This document shows positions 42,559-51,120 of a stretch of DNA of 64,000 nt, piece after piece. Below the pieces are notes generated by a model. That model was not told where the DNA came from. It did not search any database and worked only from the letters and a program-made list of their open reading frames with translations. Every line of letters starts with the position of its first letter. Position 1 is the stretch's first letter. Source of the DNA: CAYLUN01 sp964386865 (GTDB lineage: Bacteria; Verrucomicrobiota; Kiritimatiellia; RFP12; UBA1067); the NCBI GenBank assembly GCA_964386865.1, contig CAYLUN010000013.1, positions 34,302-98,301 of the forward strand, in the 5' to 3' direction. The position numbers and the translations under genes are program-made.

Positions 42559-44742
42559 ATGACTGGAATTCTGGCATATCACGTGACGGTGTTCCTGAGC
42601 GCGTTCCTGCTTTTCGCGGTGCAGCCGATGACGGCGAAGGCCTTGCTCCCGTATTTCGGCGGAAGCTACCTAGTCTGGGGCGCCTGCATGGTGTTCTACC
42701 AGGTCATGCTTCTGCTCGGCTACCTCTACGCGCACGCCGCGCAGAAGAGGCTGGGCTCGTTCCGCTATTCCCGCGCGCACCTGATCCTGCTGGCCGCCCC
42801 CCTCATATTTCTGCCGTTCCACTTCGAGAGCTTCGGCGCCGGCGGCAAGCTGCCGCTCGCGCTGGAGATCTTCGCCAGGCTGTTCGTCGGAGTCGGCCTG
42901 CCGGTCTTCACCCTCGCCACGACCAGCCTGATCCTGCAGTCGTGGCTATCGATCTCCAGCCTCCCGCAGAAGAGCAACCCTTACGTGCTGTACAGCGCGT
43001 CTAACCTCGGCTCCATGATGGCGCTCCTGCTTTACCCGGTCCTGATCGAGCCGGCGTTGAACCTGACGCAGCAGAGCCGACTGTGGCTGGCCGCCTACTT
43101 CGTGATGCTGGCCTCCCACCTCTTCTGCCTGCCGAAGAAGGCCGCCGCCGCCGCGGAACCGACGGCCGCCGCGCGCATTCCGCTTCGCAGCTCCGCCGAG
43201 TGGTTCCTGCTTGCCTTTGCCGCCTGCGCCATGCTTCTGGCGGTGACCAACGTGCTGACGCTCGATATCGCCTCCTTGCCGTTGCTGTGGATCCTGCCGC
43301 TGAGCGTCTACCTGCTCAGTTTCGTTCTGACCTTCAAGCGTATCCCGTGGTTCCCGGCCTGGCTGGAGAAGTCGCTGCGCTGGTCGATCATTCTCGGGAC
43401 CCTGCTCTACCTGCTGGCGCAGCTGCGGCTCGGCCTCACGCCCTGGCTGTCGATCGCCCTACACCTGCTGATCCTGTTCGCCGCCTGCATGAACTGCGCC
43501 GGCCGGCTGATACGCGCGAAGCCGTCCGGCCAGCAGGGCCTGACCTTCTTCTATTTGGTCATCGCGCTGGGCGGCGTTGCCGGCAGCCTCGTCGTAAGCT
43601 GGATCGCGCCGCTGGTGAGCTCGTCGCTCATCGAGTACCCAGCCAGCCTGTTCTTCGTCGCGCTCGCCCTGGCGTTCCGCGAGCCCGGCCGGGAAGCCGG
43701 AGCCGCGAAGCTGGGGATGCTCGCCCGGATACTGGCGTGCGTCATCGTGCTGATACTGATCCCTTGGGCCGCTGCGCGCCTCGCGGCCGGGCGCGGCGGG
43801 GAGGGCGCCACCACCCTGCTGCTGATCGCGACCTGCCTGCCTCTGGCGCTCCTGCTCCTCCATTCGGCGCAGCACCCGAGGACGCTGGCGTACGTGCTGC
43901 TCGCCGTCGCCACCTGCTTCAACTGGACGGAGCAGCTGTCTGCGGGCGCCACCAACATGCGCAAGCACCGCAACTTCTACGGCATCTACAAGGTCTACGA
44001 CAAGAGCGGCCTCCGGTTCCTCCAGCACGGCACGACCCAGCACGGGCGCCAGTACCTCTCCGGCCCGCTGCGCGAGACGCCGCTCGCCTACTTCCACCCG
44101 ACCACGCCGGCCGCCGACGTGCTGGCGCGTGGGCGCGGGCAATTCAAGCGCATCGGCATGATCGGACTCGGCACCGGCGCGCTCGCAACCTATGCGGGCG
44201 CCGGCCAGACCTTCACGATCTTCGAGCTCGACCCCGACAACCTGCCGATCGCGCGCGACAACTTCACCTACCTGGAGATCGCCGAGCGAAGCGGCGCCAA
44301 GCTGGATTTCGTGTTCGGCGACGGCCGCATCTCGCTCGGCAAGCGGCCCGCCAGCTCGTTCGACCTCTTCATCGTAGACGCCTTCAGCAGCGATTCGATT
44401 CCGATCCACCTCATCACCGTCGAGGCCTTGCGGGAGTACCTGCGGGTGCTCGGCGACAGCGGGCTGCTCCTGCTCCACGTCTCCAACAAGATGCTGGATC
44501 TGGAGCCCGTCGTCTACAGCAACGCCCGCGCGCTGGGCGCGCACGCCTGCCAGCGGAGCGTCGACGATACGGCTGTTCCGGACGCCGCCCCAACCCGCTG
44601 GATGGCGGTCTCGCGCAATCCCGAGTCAGTCAGGGCCCTCAAGCGAAACCTGGGCTGGTACTCGGAAAAGGACGGCGCGAGGCTGCCCGCGCCCTGGACT
44701 GACCAGTACAGCGACATCTTCGGCGCGATGCTGAGAAAGTGA
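42559..44742 (+). CDS. Membrane-fused spermidine-synthase-like protein 1
   Basis: A 727-residue protein. The N-terminal ~450 residues contain about 12 membrane segments (ILAYHVTVFLSAFLLFAVQ, PYFGGSYLVWGACMVFYQ, and so on). The C-terminal ~230 residues are a spermidine-synthase-like nucleotide-binding domain: IGMIGLGTGALATYAGAG, the acidic ELDPDN, VFGDGR, and DAFSSDSIPIHLITVEALRE followed by LLLLHVSNKMLDLEPVV. These fused proteins are widespread; the real product is unknown and polyamine synthesis is not proved. First of three tightly packed genes: its stop overlaps the next start. Confidence 0.85.
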   Translation: MTGILAYHVTVFLSAFLLFAVQPMTAKALLPYFGGSYLVWGACMVFYQVMLLLGYLYAHAAQKRLGSFRYSRAHLILLAAPLIFLPFHFESFGAGGKLPLALEIFARLFVGVGLPVFTLATTSLILQSWLSISSLPQKSNPYVLYSASNLGSMMALLLYPVLIEPALNLTQQSRLWLAAYFVMLASHLFCLPKKAAAAAEPTAAARIPLRSSAEWFLLAFAACAMLLAVTNVLTLDIASLPLLWILPLSVYLLSFVLTFKRIPWFPAWLEKSLRWSIILGTLLYLLAQLRLGLTPWLSIALHLLILFAACMNCAGRLIRAKPSGQQGLTFFYLVIALGGVAGSLVVSWIAPLVSSSLIEYPASLFFVALALAFREPGREAGAAKLGMLARILACVIVLILIPWAAARLAAGRGGEGATTLLLIATCLPLALLLLHSAQHPRTLAYVLLAVATCFNWTEQLSAGATNMRKHRNFYGIYKVYDKSGLRFLQHGTTQHGRQYLSGPLRETPLAYFHPTTPAADVLARGRGQFKRIGMIGLGTGALATYAGAGQTFTIFELDPDNLPIARDNFTYLEIAERSGAKLDFVFGDGRISLGKRPASSFDLFIVDAFSSDSIPIHLITVEALREYLRVLGDSGLLLLHVSNKMLDLEPVVYSNARALGAHACQRSVDDTAVPDAAPTRWMAVSRNPESVRALKRNLGWYSEKDGARLPAPWTDQYSDIFGAMLRK

Positions 44743-46904
44743 TGGCTATGAAGACACGACTGCCCGTGGTGGCCATTTTTCTGGGCTCGTTTCTCCTGTT
44801 TGGAATACAGCCGCTGCTGAGCCGCGCGCTCCTGCCCTCCTTCGGCGGCACGGCGGCCGTCTGGACCTGCTGCCTGGCCGCCTACCAGGTGCTGCTGCTG
44901 GCGGGCTATGGGTACGCCCATTGGCTGGCGGGCAAGAGCCGCCGCGTCGCGTGTCACCTTCACCTCAGCTTGCTGTCCCTCTCCGTGTTGTGGCTGTTCG
45001 GCATGGCCGCTTTCCGCACCACCCTCAAGGGGTATCTCGGCCACCTGCCGGCGCCCTCGCTTGAGATTCTGCTCTGCGTACAATTCTTCGTCGGCCTGCC
45101 GTATGTGCTGCTCGCCGCCAACAGCACGCTGCTGCAGGCTTGGCTGTCGCGTTCGCCCCAGAGCCCCGGGGCCGGACAGACGCGAGACGTCTACACGCTT
45201 TATGCGGTGTCGAACTTCGGCTCGCTGCTTGGCCTGCTGCTCTACCCGTTCGTGCTGGAGCCTTACGTTTCGCTCACCGCGCAATGGTACGGGCTCGCCG
45301 CAGGCCTGCTCGCCCACACGCTCTTATTGGCGGCCCTAGCGAAGAGGATGCAAGACGCCGGATCCGAGACGCCGAACCGCCCGCCTCTCGCCGATCCCCC
45401 GACCTCCGACCTCCGGCCTCCGACCTCAGGCCTCCCCCCGCCCCTCACGCGGCCGTGGCTGTGGTTCGCGCTGCCCGCCCTGAGCGCCTTTCTGCTCAAT
45501 GCCATGACCATGCACTTATCCACCGATGTGATGCCGATTCCTTTGCTCTGGGTGTTGCTGCTGACCGCTTTCCTGCTCAGCTACATCGTCGGTTTCTCAG
45601 GCCTCGGGGAGCGGGGCCTGTTCGTCTGGGCCGCGCTGGCCGCGCTCGCGCTGCTGGGCGCGGCGTACGTCACCCGCGCGAACGGCAGCTGGTCTTTTCT
45701 GCCGCAGATCCTGATCGGCGCGGCGACGCTCTTCATCTGCTGCTCCTTTCTGCATGCCTGGCTCTATCATATTCGCCCAGAGACGGAGCGCCTCACGCAC
45801 TTCTACCTCCGCATCGCGGCGGGCGGCGCGTTCGGCGGCCTCTGCGCCTCGGTGGTCGCGCCCGCGATTTTTGACTACGTTTTGGAGTATCCCCTCGCGC
45901 TCGCGCTGGTCGCCGGCTGTTGCGCGTGGCTGGTCTGCGGCTGGATGAACAGGAAGGTCAAATGGGCCCAAGCCCTGCTCGTGCTCGCCTTGGCCGCTTC
46001 TGTTTACCTGCTTATCTCGTCGACGCTTGCGTTTCGGAAAAACGGACTCTTCTTCGGGCGCAACTTCTATGGCTGCCTGCGCCTGCTGTACGGCAAGGTC
46101 AGGCTGGAGGACAACGCGCGCCTGCCGGTGCTCCAGATGGTTCACGGCTCCACGATGCACGGCATGCAGAGCCTCGAAGCCGCCAGCAAGAGCAGCCCAA
46201 CCGCCTACTACGGCGAGCAGGCAGGCGGATTGTCCGTTCGCGCGCATCCGAAGTACGCGGGCGACAACCCCATGCGGGTTGGTTTGATTGGTCTGGGAGC
46301 CGGCACCTTGGCGTGCTACGGCCGAACCAACGACCTGTACCGGTTTTTCGAGATCAACCCGATGATCGTCGACGTCGCCACGAACGCCAACATCTTTACG
46401 TTTATCGCGGATTCTCCCGCCACCGTGGAGTGCGTGGTCGGCGACGCGCGGAAGCGGCTGGAGGAGGAGCGTCAGCGCCGCGAGCCGCCGTATGACGTCT
46501 TGGTCGTCGACGCCTACACCGGCGATTACGTGCCCCTGCATCTGGCGACGAAAGAGGCCTTCGAGCTCTATGTGTCCAGGCTGGCGCCAGGCGGCATTCT
46601 GGCGCTCCACATCAGCAACTGGCACATGGACTTGCTCCCGCTTTGCAAGGCTGTCGCGCAGGAGCTGCACCTGCAGGCAACGGGAATCGTGTCGCCCGCA
46701 CGCGGCCTGCTCTTCACCGCCCACTGGGCCTTCCTGACGCGCCTGCCGCTGGCCGTTCCGACCGCCGGAACACACGTCGTCGACTGGCGCGCCGTGAAGG
46801 CGATCGACCTTCCCTCAGATGAGAAAGGCAGCCTGCTCTCGCTGATCCAACTCAGCGCCGAAGGCCCATCCGCCGGCAAACCCGGAAACGGCGGCTCAAG
46901 GTAG
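44742..46904 (+). CDS. Membrane-fused spermidine-synthase-like protein 2
   Basis: A 720-residue paralogue of the preceding gene. The ATG at 44742 overlaps the upstream TGA (TGATG), so translation is probably coupled; a GTG at 44739 and an ATG at 44748 are alternatives. The membrane half (~1-430) opens with VVAIFLGSFLLFGIQPLLSRALLPSFGGTAAVW. The synthase-like half has VGLIGLGAGTLACYG, FFEINPMIVDVA, VVGDARKRLEEE, and DAYTGDYVPLHLATKEAFE. Relative to protein 1, the GTG becomes GAG and the acidic loop residue pattern differs. The two may therefore have different substrates or one may be regulatory. Residues ~220-231 are encoded by a heptamer array identical in unit to one at 59.3 kb. Confidence 0.83.
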   Translation: MAMKTRLPVVAIFLGSFLLFGIQPLLSRALLPSFGGTAAVWTCCLAAYQVLLLAGYGYAHWLAGKSRRVACHLHLSLLSLSVLWLFGMAAFRTTLKGYLGHLPAPSLEILLCVQFFVGLPYVLLAANSTLLQAWLSRSPQSPGAGQTRDVYTLYAVSNFGSLLGLLLYPFVLEPYVSLTAQWYGLAAGLLAHTLLLAALAKRMQDAGSETPNRPPLADPPTSDLRPPTSGLPPPLTRPWLWFALPALSAFLLNAMTMHLSTDVMPIPLLWVLLLTAFLLSYIVGFSGLGERGLFVWAALAALALLGAAYVTRANGSWSFLPQILIGAATLFICCSFLHAWLYHIRPETERLTHFYLRIAAGGAFGGLCASVVAPAIFDYVLEYPLALALVAGCCAWLVCGWMNRKVKWAQALLVLALAASVYLLISSTLAFRKNGLFFGRNFYGCLRLLYGKVRLEDNARLPVLQMVHGSTMHGMQSLEAASKSSPTAYYGEQAGGLSVRAHPKYAGDNPMRVGLIGLGAGTLACYGRTNDLYRFFEINPMIVDVATNANIFTFIADSPATVECVVGDARKRLEEERQRREPPYDVLVVDAYTGDYVPLHLATKEAFELYVSRLAPGGILALHISNWHMDLLPLCKAVAQELHLQATGIVSPARGLLFTAHWAFLTRLPLAVPTAGTHVVDWRAVKAIDLPSDEKGSLLSLIQLSAEGPSAGKPGNGGSR
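45401..45435. repeat. Heptamer array GACCTCC inside a coding sequence
   Basis: Five contiguous units (GACCTCC, GACCTCC, GGCCTCC, GACCTCA, GGCCTCC) encode a Pro/Ser-rich linker between membrane segments. The unit is the reverse complement of GGAGGTC, the unit of the 13-copy array at 59328-59418. Because 35 bp is not a multiple of three, each heptamer is read in a different frame. Confidence 0.85.
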
Positions 46905-46911
46905 CGAAAAC

Positions 46912-48108
46912 ATGAATAACAACCCGCTCAATCCTGATCCGCAGGCCCCGAAAGTACAGGTTGTCCATGGGCCCGACGCCTACGCCAATGCCGTTGCGGC
47001 GCTGAAGGCCTTTGATTGGTCGCCGGTTGCGGGAAAGAGGGTTTTGCTCAAGCCCAATGCCGGGCGGATGGCTGAGTTCGGCACGGGCACAAACACCAAC
47101 CCGCGGGTGGTCGCGGCCGCCATCGACGTCTTTCGCGCCGCGGGCGCCACCGTGGCCGTTGGTGAAAGCCCGATCAGCGGCGTCAAGGCCCTGGAGGCGT
47201 TTGAGCTTTCCGGCATCGCCGCCGTCGCTCGGGAGCGCGACTGTCCGCTGATCGATCTGGACGAGCGGCAGCCCGTCGTGACCGCCATTCCCGGCGGCAG
47301 AGTCATTCAGTCGCTCAAGGTTTGTGCCGACGTGCTCGACTTCGATTTTGTCGTGTCGATCCCGGTTATGAAGATCCACATGCACACCGGGGTGACGCTC
47401 TCCGTCAAGAACATGAAGGGGTGTCTGTGGCGGCGCAGCAAGGTCGACCTGCACATGCTTCCTCAGCTCGAGGGCTCGTCGTGCAAGTCGCTCGATCTGG
47501 CCATAGGAGACATGGCCACCGTCCTCCGCCCTCACTTTGCCCTGATCGATGGCTCCGTCTGTATGGAGGGGCTGGGGCCGGGCGCCGGAACGCCCAGGGC
47601 GCTGAATGTGGTCGTGGCTGGCGGTGACGGCTTCGCCGCTGACGCGGTTGCCTGCTGCCTGATGGGACGGGACGCCTGCCAGATCCCGCATCTGCGGATC
47701 GGCGCGGAAAACGGCTGTGGCCTTATCGACCTGAGCCGGATCACGGTATCTCCCGCGAACTGGCGGGCTCTCGGGGCCGACCTTGAGGCCGCCCCGCAGA
47801 ATCTCGCGTTCTCATTTCCCAATGTCGAAGTGCTCGACCGCAACTCGTGCAGCGCCTGCCAGTCCACGCTGCTCCTCTTTCTGCAGCGCTATCAGGACGC
47901 CCTTGCCGAGTACATCCCCCCGGGCACGAGGCTGAAGATTGCGCTTGGCAAAGGGCATGACGCGCTGCCAGACGGGACGCTGTGCCTGGGGCAATGCACC
48001 GCCCGGCAGAAAGGCAGCGGCATCTTCGTTCCCGGGTGCCCGCCCGTCAGCAGCCAGATCTTCCTGGCCCTTCAGGAAAACCGGAAGGCTGCGGAACAGA
48101 AGGGCTAA
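46912..48108 (+). CDS. DUF362 family protein
   Basis: A 398-residue soluble protein of the DUF362 family, whose members are often fused to ferredoxin domains and are of unknown function. Landmarks are KRVLLKPNAGRM, TNTNPRVVAAAIDVF, VAVGESPISGVKALEAF, VSIPVMKIHMHTGVTLSVKN, ALIDGSVCMEGLGPGAG and GDGFAADAVACCLMG. No CxxCxxC ferredoxin motif is present. Near the C-terminus there are instead separated cysteines (NSCSACQ, CLGQC, VPGCPP) that could bind a metal or cluster; that is inference. It follows synthase-like gene 2 after 7 bp, so the three genes form one transcription unit. The association suggests a shared pathway, perhaps modification of a small amine, but nothing proves it. Confidence 0.8.
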   Translation: MNNNPLNPDPQAPKVQVVHGPDAYANAVAALKAFDWSPVAGKRVLLKPNAGRMAEFGTGTNTNPRVVAAAIDVFRAAGATVAVGESPISGVKALEAFELSGIAAVARERDCPLIDLDERQPVVTAIPGGRVIQSLKVCADVLDFDFVVSIPVMKIHMHTGVTLSVKNMKGCLWRRSKVDLHMLPQLEGSSCKSLDLAIGDMATVLRPHFALIDGSVCMEGLGPGAGTPRALNVVVAGGDGFAADAVACCLMGRDACQIPHLRIGAENGCGLIDLSRITVSPANWRALGADLEAAPQNLAFSFPNVEVLDRNSCSACQSTLLLFLQRYQDALAEYIPPGTRLKIALGKGHDALPDGTLCLGQCTARQKGSGIFVPGCPPVSSQIFLALQENRKAAEQKG

Positions 48109-48124
48109 GGAGGCGGAGAGCGGC

Positions 48125-49057
48125 TCAAGGCAGCGAAGCCGCCTTCCTCGGACGGCCGCGCGGCTTCGTGGGGGCTGGCTCAGGCGCGGCGACCTTTTTC
48201 GGGCGGCCGCGCGGCTTCGTGGGCCCTGCGGCCGGAGTGGCAGGCGCGGCGACCTTCTTGGGGCGTCCGCGAGGCTTCTTGGGCGGCAGGGCTGGCGCCT
48301 CGCTTGTCTCTCCTGCGGCCTCGAAATCCACGCCGAAGACGTCCGCCAGTTCGTCTGTGGACAGCGTCTCGCCCTCAGCCAGCGTTGCCGAGGTGACCGG
48401 CGCGTCGGCGGCTGAGGCGATCAGGTCGGCGGAGTCCGCGCCGCGCAGGAGGAAGAGCAGTTCCGGCTGGTTGTCGAGCCGGCTGCCGATGCCGTACATC
48501 GCCGCCGCCACGTGCTTGCACAGGTAGGCGCCGTCTGGGCAGGAGCACTTGAAGGAAATCTCGGCCGGCTTCGGGAAGAGCCCTTCGTCATGTCGCGTCA
48601 TGACCTCCATGACCTCGCCCGAGAGGGTTCCGCGCAGCAGCGCGACGAGCGAGCCGATCTTGCCCGCGCACGCTTGGCGGATCGCGTCCCACTGCTTCTT
48701 GGCGACCGGCTTGATGGCGATCTCGATGCGGTAGAGCGAGGTGCCCATCACCTGAGCCCGCACCACGCCGGGGGCGACTTGGAGGTCGATGACGCTGTTG
48801 CTGCGCACGTACGAGCGGCCGCGCGGCAGGCGGTTCGCGTAGTCGTGGTAGGACTCGATGTTCTTGCACCACGCCTTGCCCCAGAAGCTCGTCGCGAGGG
48901 CGAACCCCTCCAGCACGACCGGCGAGAGCTTCACGCCCTTCTTCTCCAGCGCCTTCTGCTTCTTCGCCGCATCGGCGATGCGCTCGCCCTTGCTCTTGCT
49001 CTGCGGAAACATGCTGTACCCGTCATAGCGGTGCCTGGTGCGGACGTAACGTCCCAT
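48125..49057 (-). CDS. SWIM zinc-finger protein with AT-hook tail
   Basis: A 310-residue protein. The N-terminal region has TSFWGKAWCKNIESYHDYANRL, RGRSYVRSNSVIDL and GVVRAQVMGTSLYRI, the usual companion of a SWIM finger. The finger is intact: C171, C173, C180 and H182 in CSCPDGAYLCKHVAAAMY. After a hinge come DELADVFGVDFE and three basic repeats (KPRGRPKK at ~261 and ~281, KPRGRPRK at ~298) that are AT-hook motifs, so it probably binds AT-rich or minor-groove DNA. Such proteins are commonly encoded beside SNF2 helicases, as here 2.8 kb away. It converges with the DUF362 gene (16 bp apart). Confidence 0.88.
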   Translation of the reverse strand: MGRYVRTRHRYDGYSMFPQSKSKGERIADAAKKQKALEKKGVKLSPVVLEGFALATSFWGKAWCKNIESYHDYANRLPRGRSYVRSNSVIDLQVAPGVVRAQVMGTSLYRIEIAIKPVAKKQWDAIRQACAGKIGSLVALLRGTLSGEVMEVMTRHDEGLFPKPAEISFKCSCPDGAYLCKHVAAAMYGIGSRLDNQPELLFLLRGADSADLIASAADAPVTSATLAEGETLSTDELADVFGVDFEAAGETSEAPALPPKKPRGRPKKVAAPATPAAGPTKPRGRPKKVAAPEPAPTKPRGRPRKAASLP

Positions 49058-49227
49058 CTCACTCTCCCTCTCTCGCTTTGTGTGACACGGTCCTCGTGCC
49101 CGGGACTGGGTCTTGAAAACAGCCTAGTGTGGGGTAAATCGGCCTGAAATCACAACACTAAAACAACGCTTTGTCACACGCTGGCGGGGGGGGCCGGCGC
49201 CCGGAGTTGACGTCGGGCACCGAAAGA

Positions 49228-49254
49228 CGTATGCTGGGGCCGTTTTCCGGTCGG
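49228..49254. repeat. 27-bp repeat shared with 386-412
   Basis: Identical to 386-412, again with GGAGGGTCGGATGT about 70 bp further on. It lies upstream of the SWIM gene on the opposite strand. Confidence 0.7.
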
Positions 49255-49335
49255 GCAAGGGAAAACCAGCCGGACGGGCGGGCGCGGGTGCGCCTGCCCG
49301 GAGAACCACGGAGGGTCGGATGTGTACAATCGACT

Positions 49336-49457
49336 CCGCTGAAAAAGTCGGCTTTGAGCGCCTGACGGCGCCACTACGAACGCTTCGCACCCGTTTGTAG
49401 TGCGCCCGTGAGGGCGTTCTCGTTCGATTCACCGCCGCCCGCCGACTTTTTCAGCGG
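49336..49457. mobile_element. 122-bp nested inverted-repeat (MITE-like) element
   Basis: Perfect 17-bp outer inverted repeats CCGCTGAAAAAGTCGGC (49336-49352 and 49441-49457) enclose a second inverted pair. That pair is GAGCGCCTGACGGCGCCACTAC near 49356 (first 20 bases GAGCGCCTGACGGCGCCACT) versus TTGTAGTGCGCCCGTGAGGGCG near 49395 (first 20 bases TTGTAGTGCGCCCGTGAGGG). The inner sequence belongs to the same hairpin family as 10154-10175 and 29411-29432. No transposase is inside. It marks the left edge of the small island that follows. Confidence 0.7.
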
Positions 49458-49545
49458 GATCTACGATCAACCCTACCTGCGCTACCAGTACTATCTCCAC
49501 CCTCACCCTCTCGACCTGCGCCTGTGCAGTCATTGCTGAAGAATT

Positions 49546-50028
49546 ATGCAGCAACAAGAACAATATTATCCAAAAAACCGGGAACTGTTGGCGTCGCAAC
49601 TGCGCTGTTTGTTTCAACAACAATCGCATTTGGTACTCGCCACACATGACGGCATGGCGCCTTACACCAGCCTGATGGCCTTTACCGCTTCCGCCGACCT
49701 CGACCGTCTTTTTATTGTTACCTCACGTGCTACGCACAAATACAGCAACATGGCAGCCCACAACCAGGTCTCGGCGCTTATCGACAACCGGACCAACCGC
49801 AACGATGATTTCCAGTCGGCCATTGCGGTCACCGCCCTCGGGCAGGCAGTGGAACTGCTGGGGAAGGACAGAAACGGACCGCTCGCCCTCTTTCTTCAAC
49901 GGCATCCTGAGCTCGAGCCCTTTTGCCTGGCACCATCTACCGCCCTCATGGCCCTCATGGTCCGCAGCTATATTCTGGTGGGTCGATTTGATGAGGTGCG
50001 CCTGTTCAATATCGAGACCATCGCCTGA
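49546..50028 (+). CDS. Pyridoxamine 5'-phosphate oxidase-family (flavin-binding split-barrel) protein
   Basis: A 160-residue cytoplasmic protein of the PNPOx-like split-barrel family, which binds FMN, F420 or heme and reduces varied substrates. The pattern is typical of the short general members: HLVLATHDGMAPYTSLMAFT, then LFIVTSRATHKYSNMAAHNQVSALID and a C-terminal VGRFDEVRLFNI. The specific activity cannot be told. Base composition and codon choice look less GC-rich than the flanking SWIM genes by eye. With the next two genes it forms a small co-directional group just right of a MITE-like element, which suggests acquisition from elsewhere. Confidence 0.85.
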   Translation: MQQQEQYYPKNRELLASQLRCLFQQQSHLVLATHDGMAPYTSLMAFTASADLDRLFIVTSRATHKYSNMAAHNQVSALIDNRTNRNDDFQSAIAVTALGQAVELLGKDRNGPLALFLQRHPELEPFCLAPSTALMALMVRSYILVGRFDEVRLFNIETIA

Positions 50029-50115
50029 GAGCGGTATCAGAGAAACCTCGTCAGAATTCTGCTCCAACTGATTGGTTAAGTTAGAAAAGAGATACATGGG
50101 GCACAGGAGTCCACA

Positions 50116-50319
50116 ATGCTCAGCACCTCTAGAACATCACAAAACCTGTTGCTGGTTGTCTTTACGATAGCCATCACCCTTGCCATCTGGCTGGGAAACA
50201 AGTGGTATTTCAATGACTGGTTCGATAGTTCCTTCAAAATCGCGGCAAAAGTTACTTCGCTTTCTGCAACGGTATTGCTCTGCTGGTGTGTGTTGCTGGA
50301 TAACATGAAGAGAGGGTAA
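50116..50319 (+). CDS. Small two-pass membrane protein
   Basis: A 67-residue protein with two membrane segments (LLLVVFTIAITLAIWLG, and ATVLLCWCVLLDNM) separated by KWYFNDWFDSSFKIAAKV. CAGGAG eight bases upstream supports the ATG at 50116. No family recognised. It sits in the same co-directional group as the PNPOx-like and DUF2177 genes. Confidence 0.6.
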   Translation: MLSTSRTSQNLLLVVFTIAITLAIWLGNKWYFNDWFDSSFKIAAKVTSLSATVLLCWCVLLDNMKRG

Positions 50320-50366
50320 AGCAACATCTCACGTTCTTTTTTTTGTTTGTAAGGGGAGGCAGTCAC

Positions 50367-50780
50367 ATGAATTTCTTTTTTTGGTTTAAGCTCTACCTGT
50401 TCACGATCCCGGTTTTCTTTGCCATCGATATGATCTGGCTGGGCTATGTGGCCAGGTGCTTTTACAAGGAGCAGCTCCATTCGCTGCTCAGCCCCCAGGT
50501 TACCTGGACAGCTGCCTTTCTCTTCTATTTTATCTATATCGTCGGCATTCTCACCTTTGCTGTTCGTCCCGGCCTGGAAGCCGGCTCGCTCGTCAGGGCC
50601 TGCCTGTTCGGCGCCCTGTTCGGTTTTTTCACTTACGCAACCTATGATCTTACCAATCTGGCAACACTGCGTGACTGGCCGGTTCTGGTCACAGTGGTCG
50701 ACATCGCCTGGGGCACGGTACTCTGCACCCTGGTGAGCGGCGGCAGTTTTCTCATTGGTTCCTGGCTCCTGAAGGGATGA
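50367..50780 (+). CDS. DUF2177 family membrane protein
   Basis: A 137-residue integral membrane protein with four segments: FKLYLFTIPVFFAIDMIWLG, the stretch round TAAFLFYFIYIVGILTF, ACLFGALFGFFTYATYDLTN, and VDIAWGTVLCTLVSG. The D-x-x-W-L-G and YATYDLTNLATLRDWP blocks are the DUF2177 signature; the family has no established role. The ATG at 50367 has a strong GGGGAGG eight bases before it. Last gene of the low-GC-looking island. Confidence 0.82.
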   Translation: MNFFFWFKLYLFTIPVFFAIDMIWLGYVARCFYKEQLHSLLSPQVTWTAAFLFYFIYIVGILTFAVRPGLEAGSLVRACLFGALFGFFTYATYDLTNLATLRDWPVLVTVVDIAWGTVLCTLVSGGSFLIGSWLLKG

Positions 50781-50864
50781 ACTCCCTTGTCCCAAATATG
50801 ATTGCGGAGTGATGACCATGGCCACCGTTTTTGATAGTGCGGCGCTTCCACGGCGACGCGGACG

Positions 50865-50969
50865 CTGAGAAACCGGGGCGGCGGCCCCCTGACCGTCACC
50901 GGCATCACCTACCCCGCCGGGTTCAGCGGCGATTGGCCGGGGGTTATGCCAAGTCGCGGGGCGGGATAA
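50865..50969 (+). pseudogene. Fragment of a choice-of-anchor-D/Ig-like repeat protein
   Basis: A 35-codon open stretch reads GGGPLTVTGITYPAGFSGDW, the consensus of ASPM/SPD-2-Hydin-like choice-of-anchor-D domains found in large secreted PVC proteins. No start, signal or rest of the domain is present and a stop follows at 50967. It is a stranded gene fragment between the island and the second SWIM gene. Confidence 0.6.
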
Positions 50970-51120
50970 AAGGGCCCGGGGCCGTTCCGGCGGGGATTTT
51001 GACGCCCGGCGTTTGTAATGCGCCACATGGGAGCGACTGAGCAGGTCGACTAAGAAGCGCTTACGTGTGTGCGATGAAGCGTGTACGCCCACGGCGTCCT
51101 CGATCCAGCCGCCCAGCCGC

